Source: Cytophagales bacterium (GTDB taxonomy: Bacteria > Bacteroidota > Bacteroidia > Cytophagales > UBA9547). From it: 64,000 nucleotides of DNA. Location: positions 1 to 64,000 of the forward strand of contig JAAFIH010000004.1 in the NCBI GenBank assembly GCA_013297755.1, given 5' to 3'. The notes below the pieces were generated by a model, which saw only the letters and a list, made by a program, of their open reading frames with translations, did no database searches and was not told the origin of the DNA. Positions 1 through 14,000 of this stretch are shown here, piece by piece (position 1 is the stretch's first letter; each line of letters opens with the position of its first letter). Both the position numbers and the translations under genes were made by a program.

Positions 1-7
1 TTTTTTT

Positions 8-40
8 AGGGCTTCCGTTGTGGAAGTCCTGTTGGGACTT
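8..40. repeat. Two overlapping hairpins (REP-like)
   Basis: Two mutually exclusive stem-loops share a segment. Positions 8-30 pair AGGGCTTCC with GGAAGTCCT (one mismatch, five-base loop). Positions 24-40 pair AAGTCC with GGACTT around a five-base loop. No T-run follows on the plus strand, so a simple terminator is unlikely. It could be a fragment of a REP-like palindrome, or the 3' untranslated region of a gene outside the window. Confidence 0.35.
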
Positions 41-159
41 GTTATACTTCATATTCGTTTTTTTTTAGTATTTTTATTACACAAATATAAACATAAGTAT
101 CTGATAATCAATGGTTTATTTATTTTATTTTTAAAATATTTTCTTAATTAAATAGTGTT

Positions 160-299
160 GGGATGAGGGGGCAGGGGGTGGGGCTTTTTGAGGTTATTGA
201 TTATTGATTAAAATTCGTTCTAAATGGCTTTTTATATGCGTTAGCTAAGCCCCCTTCGGGGGTTTGGGGGCTTTTATTCAGGGGGTTTAAGGGCTTTTA
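160..299. repeat. Copy of a dispersed G-rich composite repeat
   Basis: This copy contains, in order, a G-rich segment (160-184), two ATTGATT heptamers, the segment AAAATTCGTTC, the segment ATGCGTTAGCTAAGC, and the hairpin CCCCCTTCGGGGG followed by a repeated TTTGGGGGCTTTTATT-like tail. The same parts recur around 55474-55620 and several times in 60656-61150. The G-rich runs stand out in otherwise AT-rich DNA. No open reading frame covers the repeat. With the hairpins at 8-40, this is all I see in the first 347 bases. Confidence 0.7.
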
Positions 300-347
300 T
301 TGATACTCTCCAAAAAAGTATCTAAACACAAAAAATATTTTAAATTA

Positions 348-1793
348 ATGGTTTCAAAATTACCAAAACTCGAATTATTACTCTTTACTATTTTTGTCAT
401 CTCTACCTTTGTATTAGTATGGCACCACGAACCATTCAGGGACGAAGCCCAAAAGTGGCTTATAGCTCGTGATTGTAATATATCTCAAATTATCGGCATG
501 GCAGGTTACGAAGGACATCCCACTTTGTGGACTTTTATGCTTGTGCCACTGGCCAAATTTGGATGGCCCATTTTTAGTATGCAGCTACTCTGTTGGGCTA
601 TAATGTGCGCAGCGATATATATTTTTATTACTAAATCGCCTTTTCATATTGCCATAAAATTTGCTTTTTGTTGTAGCTATTTTATCATGTACGAATACAC
701 AGTGATAGCTCGCAATTACTGTTTGGTCATATTGGGTTTGATGCTATTTGCTCATTTTTTTAAAACCCGAAAATCTAATATATTCCCTTTTGCCCTTTCG
801 TTATTGCTCCTAAGCCAATCTCAGGTTTTGATGTTGGGCATTTTGTTGGGAGCTATTTTTATCCAAGTCGTTCAATTTCGAGATTTCAATGGCAAACAAC
901 ATTTCTTGTTTTTTTCTATTTTAGGTGTAGGGTTAGTCCTACTTTTATGGCAAGTCCAACGACCATTAGATAGTGTTTTCAGAATTGATATAGAAAATTT
1001 TACTTTTCAAAATTTTTTTATTGGACTCAATTCTTTTTCTCAAATTTTAGTTTACTTGCTTAATCCTATTCCTGTACGCTGGTATTTTATTTTTTTTACA
1101 ATTTTGCCACTTTTTTATTTCTTCAAATTCAATAGCCTGTATATATTACTTTATTTTATTTTCATTTTACCATTATTTGTAGTTCATAGTTTTGTTTACA
1201 GTTTCAATGCTTGGCATAGTTTTTTGCCTTTTATTTTTTTAATATTACTGATTTGGATTATTTTAGACGAACATAAAATTAAAAAAGTACAAAAACAAAA
1301 GTCAATTTTTTATGGCAATATTTTACTTTTTTTTATCCTTTTTGTGTCTGATTTTTATAATTTACGGTTTTTTGGCAACGAAATCAAACGGCCTTTTAGT
1401 GCATCCAAAGAAATGGCCCAGATCATTGTCAAAAACAAATATTACCTCACACACCAACTCGTTGGCGAGTCTGACTTTGGTATTTCGCCTATTTTGGTCT
1501 ATTTGCCATCAATTCAAGTATATCATCCCTCTTTTGATGCTATGGGTACCTTTGCACGTTGGCGTTTCAACAACAAACTACCACAAACATCTAGCAGTGC
1601 TCATTTGCCCTTAGATGAATTAATCAATAGATGCCATCTATTTTTAGACCCACAAAAACCAAAACTATTAATAGTACAAAAAGTGTGTTTTGACAAAAAT
1701 TTGTTAATAGAAAATAACTTAAAAATCATAGACTCTACTTCATCAACAGTTTTTGGAGCCAAAGAAGAAAGTTATTATTTGATTAAAATGTAA
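348..1793 (+). CDS. Polytopic membrane protein, probable GT-C-type glycosyltransferase
   Basis: The protein has about 481 residues and roughly nine or ten hydrophobic segments. After the first membrane segment comes a short loop with HHEPFRDEAQKW (Asp32-Glu33), followed by YEGHPTLW and, after the next membrane segments, a conserved-looking ARNY. An acidic D-E pair in the first outer loop is typical of GT-C glycosyltransferases that use polyprenyl-phosphate sugars (PMT/ArnT class), so transfer of a sugar to a glycan or protein in the periplasm is a reasonable inference. The C-terminal roughly 100 residues are soluble. I chose ATG 348; the same frame can start at TTG 300, but that codon lies at the edge of the G-rich repeat and adds 16 basic residues without a clear signal. 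It stands alone, with a weak terminator after it. The substrate cannot be told. Confidence 0.6.
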   Translation: MVSKLPKLELLLFTIFVISTFVLVWHHEPFRDEAQKWLIARDCNISQIIGMAGYEGHPTLWTFMLVPLAKFGWPIFSMQLLCWAIMCAAIYIFITKSPFHIAIKFAFCCSYFIMYEYTVIARNYCLVILGLMLFAHFFKTRKSNIFPFALSLLLLSQSQVLMLGILLGAIFIQVVQFRDFNGKQHFLFFSILGVGLVLLLWQVQRPLDSVFRIDIENFTFQNFFIGLNSFSQILVYLLNPIPVRWYFIFFTILPLFYFFKFNSLYILLYFIFILPLFVVHSFVYSFNAWHSFLPFIFLILLIWIILDEHKIKKVQKQKSIFYGNILLFFILFVSDFYNLRFFGNEIKRPFSASKEMAQIIVKNKYYLTHQLVGESDFGISPILVYLPSIQVYHPSFDAMGTFARWRFNNKLPQTSSSAHLPLDELINRCHLFLDPQKPKLLIVQKVCFDKNLLIENNLKIIDSTSSTVFGAKEESYYLIKM

Positions 1794-1832
1794 TATTTTA
1801 TACAATGTTATATTAAATTTTTATTACTAATG

Positions 1833-1855
1833 AAGTAAAAATTTACTTTTTTGTT
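1833..1855 (+). terminator. Possible weak terminator
   Basis: AAGTAA and TTACTT pair around a four-base loop and are followed by a T-rich run. It lies about 40 bases after the stop codon at 1793. The stem is short and AT-only, so it is weak evidence. Confidence 0.35.
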
Positions 1856-2078
1856 AATTTTTTTAGAAAAAGTAATCTCAATTAAATACAATTTTTAAAT
1901 AATTAAATACAATATAATTTGTTAAAGTTGAATTATTTTAAGAATATTGTAAACTATTTTGATATTTCTTGGGTTACAACGATAATATTAATTGTATTAA
2001 CATCTAAAATGTTCGATTTTAAAAAATTATCTAAAATTATTTAAAATTTGACACTATATAACTTTAATAAAAACTATT

Positions 2079-5000
2079 ATGAACAAGTTTTCTACCACAT
2101 TCAAAACATTATTGTACCTGTCTGCTGCATTGTTTTGTGTCGTAAATGCTGCCTTTGCTCAAAACAATTGTCTCAAAATTGGACAAAATGTTACAGGACT
2201 TCAATTCAAAGATATTTTCAAGGAAAATATAGGTTGGCGTTTTCCAGGTACTAGTCCAACGGCAGTTTGTTCTGGTATTTTTGGAGCTCCTGCATGCCCT
2301 GAGCAACCTATTTTGGACGCCTTGCCCAAAGATGCCAATGGCTATGTTACAGGTGGTATTCCCTATAATGTAAGTGGTTTGCAGACTTCTATCAATAATA
2401 CTTATTCTGGTACTATTACCCATATAACAACATATATGCAACGAGAGACTTATTCTCCTTATGCTTTAGGTGATTATTATGTTTTCTGGCAAGGTCAAGG
2501 TACTTTAGAGTTTTTTTGGAACGATGGTAATGGCATGATTAAAACTGTTACAGGTTCTTTTGGTACAATCCCTGCTGCAAATGGATATGAATTAAATTTT
2601 GGTGTACCTAATGTTGGTATTACATCCTTAGATGATAGATTTGTTTCTTCTAATAATTCTGCTGGTGTTCATTACTGTAGGATTACTGTTCCTTCTACCA
2701 CAGGAAATCCTGCTAGAGATCCTTACAACAACACAGCAGGTATTGGAATGAGGATTACCTCATCAGCTGTTGCTCCTAATCACATTAGAGGTATATCTGT
2801 TGTTCAGCCTGATTTTGGTACTAATTCAGGTGGTTATAATGGACAATCAAAGTTTATTGCTGATGGTGCTGCAGCTCGTACATTTGTTAATTCAGGACCA
2901 GAACATTTTAAAACTCAACCTTTCCATCCAGCATTTATTAATTGGATAAAAGTTTTTCCTGCTTTTAGGTTCAAAGATGTGGTGGGTGTTGATGGCGAAA
3001 CACCTAAAGATATTTCTTGGTCTAAGGTTCGATCTTATGATTATTACACTCAGACTGCTCAAATTCCAGATGTAGGTCATCCTTATAATTATATGTATAT
3101 TATTCAATTATGTAATATGCTCAAAAAAGATTGTTGGATTAATGGATTTGTGTTATCAGACGAAAATTATCAAAAGAATTTAGGTAAATTGTTTAGAGAT
3201 AACCTTGACCCAAGCCTCAAAGTATATTTAGAGTTAAGTAACGAAAATACGTGGAATTTTTTTCCAGGTTTTAATGGTCCACCTTTGATAAACAACTATG
3301 CCCAAGCTACTGGTATGGATTTGTTTGATGCAGCATCTTTTTTAGAAAATAGGTTTTGGGTCAATTTTGGTGATAGCTGGAAAGGTGAAGATCAAGACAG
3401 GATTGTGCGTGTAGTTGCTGGGCAAGCTGTAAATCCTTTTCATGTGGCTCGCAAAACCCAATACCATGAAGCCAGAGGTGAACGCTATGATATGCTATCT
3501 GTTGCTTGGTATTTAGACCAAATTCAAACCAATGGTAGAACAATTCCTCAAAATGGAACGCCTTTACAATTGTTAAATGCAATGATTGCAGATAACAACT
3601 ACAATAGAAATCAAGATTCTTATACTGATTTCCCTTCTATTTCTAAGATTATAAACATGCATGCAGGCTTGGCAAGAGCAAAAGGTAAAAAAATGGCCTT
3701 ATATGAAGGTGGTACTCATCACTCTTTTGAACAAAGAGTAGGTGGTGTCGATCGTTCTAATTGGGATAGGAGTAGGTTTGTAAAATGGCTTCCTGAGATT
3801 CGTACCTTTTATAAATCTCTTTTAGATACCATAAGGAATTACCCAGAAGTAGAAATGGCTATGCAATTTAATCTTTTTGGAGGTAGTGGTACTACTTTAT
3901 CCAATGGTCAGATTGTTGAAGACCATAGTTTTGGTTTTGTACCAGGTCCATTTTCAGATACCACAGCTACTGGTAATAAGTCTTACACAGGGTTGGAATT
4001 TGGTAATATTAATATTTTAGGAACTAATGCTCATGGGGTTTGGAAAGAACTTGTAGCTCAAAACAAACGTTGGCAAACCGACCCTATTTGTACACCTACC
4101 ATAACTTCAGATATTGTAGGTTCTGGTCTTTCGTTAGATTTTGTAAGCCCACGCAATCAATTTGTTACCGTCAATGGTGCTAATCTTTTTGATCCATTAG
4201 CAACCAATAATTATACCATAGAAACTTGGATTATGCCCAAAGAGCTCGAACGTCAGCAAACGGTATGGGCTTATGCCAATGGCCCCAATGTAATCAATGC
4301 TTTAAATATTACTGCACTTAACAAAATTCAATGGAATATTGGAAATGGAGCTGTTGTTTTGGATGGCCCATTGGTAGAACGCAACAAGTGGTACCATGTA
4401 TCTTTAGTCAAAAATGGTGCTAATGTTCAGATGCATGTCAATGGTAGTTTGGTTGCTACAGGTGCAGCCTCTGGTTCAGCTGGTGTACCTACCAATTTAA
4501 CTATGGGGGCATCCAGAACAAGTAGCGTTACTGATTTTTATCGAGGTCAAATAGACGAATTCAAAGTATGGTCTAATACTTCGCTTGCACTACCTTTAAT
4601 CAGAGATTACATGTGTAAAAAAGTTACACCTACGCATCCTAACTATGCTTCTTTGACTTCTTATTTTGAATTTAACAGCATATCTGGAAATAATTTAATG
4701 GACAAAGTGGCCAACGCACCTAGAGGATCACTGATTAACTTTGGAGCTCCTACCATAGGTTTTGGCTATGTGCAATCTGGTGCACCTATTGGCGATTTGA
4801 GTACCAATATTTACCCAGGTTCTTGGACAAATACCGATTTATCGTTTACAAATCCAGTGGGTGGAGATGTCATCAATGTTAATGGTATTGGTGCAGGCAA
4901 TCCAGATGGTATACATATATATGTAGTAAACGAAAGTCCAACGCTAAATGTAAAACCACAATTTTATACATCTATTGCAGGCAAATATTTTGGTGTGTTT

Positions 5001-8000
5001 GCAGTAAATGGAAATAATCCTACTTATAATATTAATTATGGTTTTCAAGGCAATGCTTCTGCATCGCCAACGGTTGGTTTCAATCGTTTAGTAAAGAGAG
5101 ATGCTGGTTCAGATTATACTTGGGACAATTCTGGCGCAAGAATTGATCCGTTAAACAGATCCTTGATAACCAATTGTACTGAAAGCTACAGATCTGAGTA
5201 CATTTTGGGGGTTCGTCAAAATCAGTTGATACAAAGACCTGGTGCAGGGGCTTGTATTAGTCTACCTGGTACAACTTTGGGCGTTTTTAATAATTTTAAT
5301 AGACCAGATGTATATACTATATCGTTTTGGGTTAAAGGAGCTGGCGATGGTGTAATTGGATTTAGAGATCCATTTACTGAACGTTACATAAATTACAGGG
5401 CTGGAGCAATTGGTGATGATTATGTAGTTAGATACGTAGATTTATCTCTCAACAACGTTAATAGTGTTGGTGTGGGTAAAAATATTCTTTGGACACATTA
5501 TACCTACACTAGAGATGCTACTGGTTTGTTGGTTTTTTATGTCAATGGGGTTCCTTCGTCTTCTATCAATTTTCCAGGCGATACATCCATGTTGGATATG
5601 GTCATAAAAGCTGGTGGTTCTTGGGCAGGACAGTTAGATGAACTTTCTGTATGGAAAAGAAATTTAAGTCTTACAGAGATTAGAGATTTGATGTGCAAAA
5701 AAATTACACCTGCACACCCCAGTTATTGTGATTTGTATGCTTATTTTAAATTTGACGAAGGCAGTGGTAATGTATTAGAAAACACACTTGGCTCTGGGAA
5801 CATAATTTTTACAGGACCAATTGCTTGGACAAGGTCTGGAGCTGCCATTGGCGATGAGAGTAGACACAATTACAATGCTCCTTATGTTACTTCTATTTCT
5901 CATCCAGATGGTGATAATTTGAAACTTACACCCAAAATGGATGGAAACAGACAGCTTGGTACTCAAATTTATTATGTCAATGGAAATCCAAATTATCCTA
6001 TTTATCCAGCAACTGAAACTTATGCTTTTGTTAATGTAGATACTACACGCTACTATGGAGCCTATGCTATTTCAAACTATCCTTTAGATACTGATAATCG
6101 TTCATTTTTGTATGAATACAATTATGAAAACAACAAAAATATAAATTTAGCCAACGAAGCTAACTTGAGACTATTGAGAAGAGAATATAATTCTATCTTA
6201 AATTGGACAAATACTGGTGCTAACCTTTCAGTGGCTTCCAACACTATTACTTATCAATCACCTAATCGTACAGATTTTCATTATCCTGGTGGTGAGTTTA
6301 TATTGGCTGGGCCAAATGCTAGCCCTTTTGTAGTTCCTGCTAGTGGTGTGCCTACCATTGCTGGTATCACTGGCAAATCAACGCTTTGCTTAGGTGAAAC
6401 AAATGCCCTTTACAAAGTGCTTGCAACCGTGGACAGAAGGGCACGTTCGTTTAAATGGATAGCTTCAAATGGTCTTTCAGTGTCTGTATCTACTACAGAT
6501 TCTGTTAGGGTTAGTGCATTGGCTGCTGGTACCCAAACACTTACAGTGATTGGTATCAACACATTTGGTCAGAGTATTCCTAGTGTTTATACTATCAATG
6601 TACAAAACACCGGTTATTTGAGTGCCAATATTACTGGCAATACAAATCCTTGTAATTCTGCCTCTGCAACGTATAATATTTCTGGTGTTTCACCATCTCC
6701 TATAGCCTATATATGGTCTGTAACTGGCGATGCTATAAATCCTACACCTAACAATCTTACACCATCCAATACATTCAATTTTGGGTCTGGTGGACAAAGT
6801 ACAGTACGTATTTCTGTGTATGGACAATATTCTTGTGGATTGGCACTTATCAATACCTTGAATGTAAATAATAATAAACTACCCAATGTTAATTTGCCTA
6901 TCGTTGGAGACTCATTATGTCTAATTGATGGCAACGCAACTATCAAAGTTAATATCGCAAACTCTGAAAGTGGTGTAACCTACACTGCGTTTGATGGAGC
7001 AACTCCTGTAGCTACTGTATCTGGTAATGGTACTACCCAAACATTAAACGTGCCTACATCTATACTTACTACTTTTGTTAATAAAGTAATTTCTGTAAGA
7101 GCTCAAAATAATACTTGCCCACTGATACCTGTAACTATGGCAACTAATGCCAATGTAATGATAGGTAATATTTTAACACCAGCCCAGCTTGCACCTACAT
7201 TTGTAAGTCCAGGAGCTATATGTTTTAACAAAAATAATAGCAGTATTCGTGATTTTCCTCTTGTTATTTCGAGTGGTGCTGTATCAGGTGTTACCTACAC
7301 ACCCAATTATTTGACATTTGCTCAACCTTATGGAGAACCTTTTTCTGTAACTATGGGAACAGGAGTGCTTGCTGCTGGTACAAGTGTAACAATGACAGTA
7401 AGACCTAATAACTTTCCTTTTTGGTTGTCATTTAATGTACCTAATTCTATCAGTGGCTTGGCAAAAGCTCCTGGTTGCCCAACACAAACACTATCTACAA
7501 GAACTAGTTTTACTTTGAACAACACACCTGAAGTTGCCACTCCTTCTAAAGTTGCTGGTCCTGGAAAAGACCAAAAAATGGATATTGATGGAAGCTATCC
7601 AGTATGCACAGGTACACCTACAAGACACTACACAACTGCCAAAGGTGGTAATGTAGCTCAATTTAATCAAAGATATTTTGATGGTAGCATGACTTCTGGT
7701 AACAATGTAATTGCTTTTAGCAATCCTCAAAATATGACACTTGCTGATATAGCTGTGAATGATGTAGTTTATATACTTGGTACTCAAACAGATGGCAATG
7801 GTTTGCCTGCAGGCAATAATTTACCACAACTGGATGCAGAAGGTAATAAAATTCCTTACTTTGTTCAATCAAAAACTGGTGGTGGCATTCGTGTATCTGC
7901 TACAAGAGGTGGGGGAGCTATTCCAATAAATTTTAACGCTACCAATATTCAATTTTGGGCACCAATTACAATAGATATTTCAACTGGAAATACAATAACA

Positions 8001-11000
8001 ATTCCGGCTCGATTTGGTACTTTAGGTTTAGGGTTATATTCTCAAATAAATTTTGAATATGCTTATACAAGACCTGATGGCGTTTGTGTAGGAGCAGATG
8101 GTGGAGCAGAGTGTTTTCCAACACAATATGTAGCAAGTTTCAGTGGAAGAAGTTTTCAATTATCGTCTAATCCTCGCCAAGGAAATGGTGTAAATTCTGC
8201 TGGTTATTTTATCAATCGTGGCAAAATAATATATACAGCTGGTAACCCAAACGTGACTGGAATTGGTACTATTTTCTTGGATGAAGAGTTAGCGGATGTA
8301 GGTAATGGTTTAGGTGGTGCATTGCTAAGAGATATGAATAACAATCTTATTGGTGAGGTTCAAAGTGTTACCAATGATGGAGCATTAGTATTGAAAGCAG
8401 GTGCTATAGGCTCTAGTCCAGTAGCAGGTGCAATTTTTTCTTCTAGCAAAAGAATAAACTTTACAAGCGGTGGACAAAGTGTAGTTTTATCTGCCCCACA
8501 AGATTCTGATAACAATGGTTTTGAGTGGACTATTGAGCCTAGAGAATCTATATCAAATGTAACTTCAGTTTACGGAGGTGGTACTTATAACCCAACTACA
8601 GGTGTATTTAGTGGTGGTAATTCAGATGCTGTCAAAAATGGTATAGAAATAACTTGGAATGGTACATATACGGGAACGGCTTATATTGGTGTAACATCAT
8701 CCAAAACAACGCCATGTAATTCTAAAAGCTCTGTTCAAAACTTGCCAAGAACACCTGGGTATGAGCAAACTAGAATTTCATTAAAAATGCAAAGCCAAAT
8801 ACCTACCACTCCATTTCCAATAGGTTTTACTGAATTAAGTTTTTGTCAATCGCAAAGCAATACAAGCTTTGTAACTAATACTAAAAATGCTACTGGTGGT
8901 TTTCAATGGCAAATATTAAATGCTGGCTCAAGCAAATTGATATATAGTTTTGCTTCTGGCTCATGTGAATGGAGTCCTACATCTACAGTTGTAGGGGCTA
9001 AAGGGTTTAAAGATGTAAATAATACACTAGGTTTTGGTGGCGATTATTTAGCTGAAAACTTCAACCCTTGCCAAAATTCAGCTTCACTACCAAGTGCTCC
9101 TAGTGATAATAGCAATACTATTTCTGTTCAATGGCAACCAGGATATACAGGATTAGCAACAATACGTGTGCGTGCTTTGGGTTGTGGTTCAATGTCTGAT
9201 GCTGGCGATATGAAAGCTTCACCTTGGGTAACTGCTGTGGTAACAGTTGGGGGGTCTCCAAATCCAGGTAGTGTTAATTTAGCAGGTCAACTGCAGTTAT
9301 GCCAAGGTGCAGCTCCATCGCAATTGTATCAAGCAACTGGAACTAATATTGATGAATTTAAATATTTTTTAAGAAGACCAGGTCAGATAGGAGATATTGA
9401 ACCAGGCATGATTGCATACTACCCTTTTAATGGTAATTTACAAAATAGAGCTGTCGGAGTATGGTCTTTAGGTAATATTGTTGATGGTACTGGTGTGAAT
9501 GGTGTAGGATATGGTAATAATAAAAATTCTGCTGGTACTTCTGCTATAAATTTTACTGCCGATAATCAAGAAATTACGTTTACTAATAATTCTAAATTCA
9601 CTTGGGGTGATCCAACAAATATATCCTCTAAAGAATTGCAGTATTCGTTTTGGTTACTCCAAAACGGTAGTAGTGGAGAAAGAGGTATTATCAATAAAGA
9701 TAATAATTATATATTTTTTATTGATGGTACTACTGCAACAAATAAAACTATCAGATTTAGAGCTCAGAGAAACGGGTCTCCATTTGATGATGTTACAACT
9801 GTAATATCAGGAATTATCCCTAATAATACGTGGACACATGTAAGTATATCTATGGAAGCCTTAGTAGGATTTTATAGATATACAACATATTTCAACGGAG
9901 TACTTAATTTAGTTACTACTATCAACTCGTTTAATTTATTTGCTAATACAAATAATTTAAGTACAAGATGGTACACGAATGCAATGAACCCAGGTGGTTT
10001 TGATGAATTGATGATTCACAATAGAAAATTATCTCCTCAAGATGTTCAAGCTATTTATAACCTAGATGCCAATTTGTTTACTGATCCATCAGACTATATA
10101 GGAGAAATTAATGGACGTACTGGACTTGCTACTTGGCAAACAACCTTTTCTGGTCCTGCTCAAATAGGTGTACAAGCTATTGGTTGTGGGGGTTCTACCA
10201 TAAAAACATTTGATGCTTTTATATCACCTAAACCTTCTATTTTGGGTATTTCAATTGCTGATCCTACGGGTTGTGGCAATCCTTTGGCCAGTGGTTCTGT
10301 AACCATAACTTTAGCCAGTTTCAATCCTATGACATTCACAGGTTCGCCTTGGGCTATTTCTTGGAACAACGACTTAATTTCTGATGGTTCTGCTACTTTG
10401 AGTGGTAGCAACACACTTACACTCAACGCTGGCTTATTTGCAGGTTCTAGTGTAACAGGTGTAACAGCTTGGTACAATGGTTCTAATGGATGTAATGCCC
10501 CAATTTCTATAACTTCGAGAATAATCGTTGGTTCATCTCCGCCATCATCATTGATAGGGACTTCTTTGATGTCGCCAGCTCAAGTTTGTAGTGCATCTAC
10601 AAGCAGTGGTATCAATGTGCTTGGCTCAGAAAACAATGTGCGTTATTACGCCATGATTGGAAATTTGATGGTTACTCCAACTGTAGTAGGTACAGGTGGG
10701 AATATTCAATTATCAATCACAGGTGCAAATATATTAACAGCTACAGGATTAAATCAAGTATATCAAATTAGAACTCTAGCCTTTACACCAGGATGTACGC
10801 TAGTTACACTTGCGGGTATTCAAACTATTACAGTTAACGGTGCAAGTGCCGCTACTGGTGCAATTGTAACAGGCACAAACCCAGTTTGTAATCCAGCAAC
10901 TTCTGCAGTTTCGGTTGGTGGGGTTAATGGTACAATTGATTGGCAGTCATCTACTGGTGGGGCTTTTGCCTCAACAGGTGGAACGGTGGCAAATTATACA

Positions 11001-14000
11001 ACTCCAACTTTAACCCAAAATACTACTTTTAGAGCTTTGGTTACCAATGGAGCTTGTCCTGCATTCACTACAACTTCGGCTTTGGTTACTGTCAATTCGC
11101 CACTTACAACTACATTTACATATAATCAACCAGCTTATTGTAACAATGTAACAACTTCAGTTTCTCCAGTTTTATCAAATTCTGTTGCTGGTGGAGCATT
11201 TACGGTTGCTCCAAGTGGATTATCACTGAATGGCACAACAGGTGCAATAAGTGTTAATGCTAGTACAGCAGCTTTATACACAGTTACCTATAGCTACACT
11301 GTAGCAGGATGTCCTGGATTAACAACTACAACAACTGTTCGAATTGGTTCTATACCAGGTCTTACATTTGGCTTTAGTCCAACTGCTTATTGTAGCTCTA
11401 GTACAAATCCAACACCAGGTACAACTTTTAGTGGTCTAGGTTCTGGGGGTACATTTAGTTCTACATCTGCTGGATTAGTTTTTGCTAATACTGCTTCTGG
11501 TCAGGTAAATATTGCAGGATCGAGTGCAGGTGTATATCCGCTTATTTACACTGTATCTGTGGTAGGTTGTGGCAATGTATCAAGTACAGTTGGCAATGCT
11601 ATTACAATAAATTCAGTACCAACTATCACAAGTTCATTTGTTACAAATATGTCAAATTGTGGGGTTCCTGATGGTACAGTTACAATCAACGGAATTGGAG
11701 TAAATGGATTTGCTTTACAATATCAATATGCAGCATTAGCTTACCAATCAGGAAATACTTTTGGTGGTATCAATGCTGGAAGTTATACGCCATCTATTCG
11801 TTATACTGCATTACCTGCATGTTCTGCTACAGGTGCTGCTTTTAACATATCGGCTCCAAATACACCTAGTTTGAGTGGGTTTAATTTACAACACATTACT
11901 AATTGTGGACTTACTGATGGTAGAGCCACAGTAACAGGAGCAGGAGGCACATTGCCCTATCAATTTAGCAATGACAATGGTGCTACATGGGTAAACAATG
12001 TAGGTACATTTGCAGGTTTAGGTGCAGCTTCTTATAATATTTCTATAAGAAACACAATCAGCCCTGCTTGTTCGGCCACAGGAACAGCTTACTTTACAAT
12101 AACTACGCCAAGCACTCCTATTATAACAAATGTAACAGGCACAGCTCCTACCACTTGTTTGGCCACTGATGGAGGTATTACTATTACAGGAACTGCTGGT
12201 AGTTCAACAGCCGAATATAGTTTGAATGGTACTGCTTGGCAATTAAGTAATGTGTTTTCTGGTAGAGGAGTAGGTACATATACTGGGTACATGCGTAATG
12301 TTACTGGAAGTACTTGTATGGTAACTGCTACTGGTCCAACTTTAAATTCTGCTTATCCACAACCAAATTTTGGTTATGGGGCTACAGTATTTTGTAGTAC
12401 AAATGCCATAAATACTGTTACAAGTTTAAACTTTGCATCTAACGGATTCTTTAAAACTAATGGAATTTCAGTAAGTTCTGTTACAGGAACTATCGCTGCA
12501 AATGCAACACAAGGAAGTTACTCAATCATTTACACTATTCCAGGTGCAGGTTTCTGCCTTGGGGTAAGTACATCAGTTGGTATAACAATCAATTCATTAC
12601 CTGGTATCCAATTTGCTTATGCAACGCCATTTTGTAAAAATGGAATTAATCCAATCCCTTCTACAACGATTGGTGGTGTAGGTGGAGCATTTAGTTCTGC
12701 CCCTGTTGGCTTGTCGTTTGTAAGTACATCTACAGGAGAAGTAAATTTAACCTCATCTAATGCTGGAACTTATAATGTAACATATTCAATCTCAATACCA
12801 GGTTGTGGTAATATAGTGAGTACCGTTGGCAATGCCTTAACGATAAATTCTGTTCCAGGTACAAGTATTTCATATACTGGTAGCCCATATTGTAATAATG
12901 TAGTATCAGCAAATGTAACTGCATTGAATACTGTTGTTGGAGGCATTTATTCAGCTACAAGTGGTTTAACCTTAAATTCTATCACTGGTTTAATTACGCC
13001 ATCTACGAGTACACAAGGCTCTTATATTGTTACATATAGTTATACTATTGCTGGGTGTGGTCCCCAATCAACTACTACAAGTGTTATTGTTAATAGTGTT
13101 CCTGGTATCCAATTTGCTTATGCAACGCCATTTTGTAAAAATGGAATTAATCCAATACCTTCTACAACGATTGGTGGTGTAGGTGGAGCATTTAGTTCTG
13201 CCCCTGCTGGCTTGTCGTTTGTAAGTACATCAACAGGAGAAGTAAATTTAACCTCATCTAATGCTGGAACTTATAATGTAACGTATTCAATCTCAATACC
13301 AGGTTGTGGTAATATAGTGAGTACCGTTGGCAATGCCTTAACGATAAATTCTGTTCCTGGTACAAGTATTAGTTATGTTAGTCCAGTGTGTAATTCTTCT
13401 ACTATATTAGGCGTAACAGCTATCAACACTGTAGTAGGTGGTATTTATACAGCAACTGGTGGTTTAAGTATAAATTCTATCACTGGGGTTATAAATCCAA
13501 CTGGATTTGGAGGCACATATACTATTACATATAGTTACACCATAGCAGGTTGTGGTCCACAAAGTACAACAACAAGCTTAGTGGTAACAACATTGCCAAG
13601 TACACCAACATTGAGTTATGGTACTTCTCCATATTGCAGCAGTAGTTCACCAATAAGTTTAGTAAGTTCAACGAATGTTATCAATGGCTCTTACTTGAGT
13701 ACTGCATCAGGCTTTAGCGTTAATGCAACAAGTGGCGTAATTTCAATTCCTCAAAATACTTTATCAGGAGTATTTGTTATACGTTATGATATTCCTGCTG
13801 GTGGAGGCTGTGCTTCTGTAAGTGGTAATAATACGATTACATTGAGTGGTGCACCAAATCCATTAACAATCAATGGTGTTACTGCTACCCAATGTTATAA
13901 TGCTCAAGTTGTATTAACTGCCATGGGTACTATTCCTGGGGCAACAATTCAGTGGTTACAAGATGGTGTTGTGGTAGGTTCTAATACAGCAATCTACACT

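Noticed and set aside
300-347. TTG 300 as the start of the first membrane protein
   Set aside because: The codon sits at the border of the G-rich dispersed repeat, and the added residues are a basic stretch with no signal features. ATG 348 gives a normal membrane protein start.
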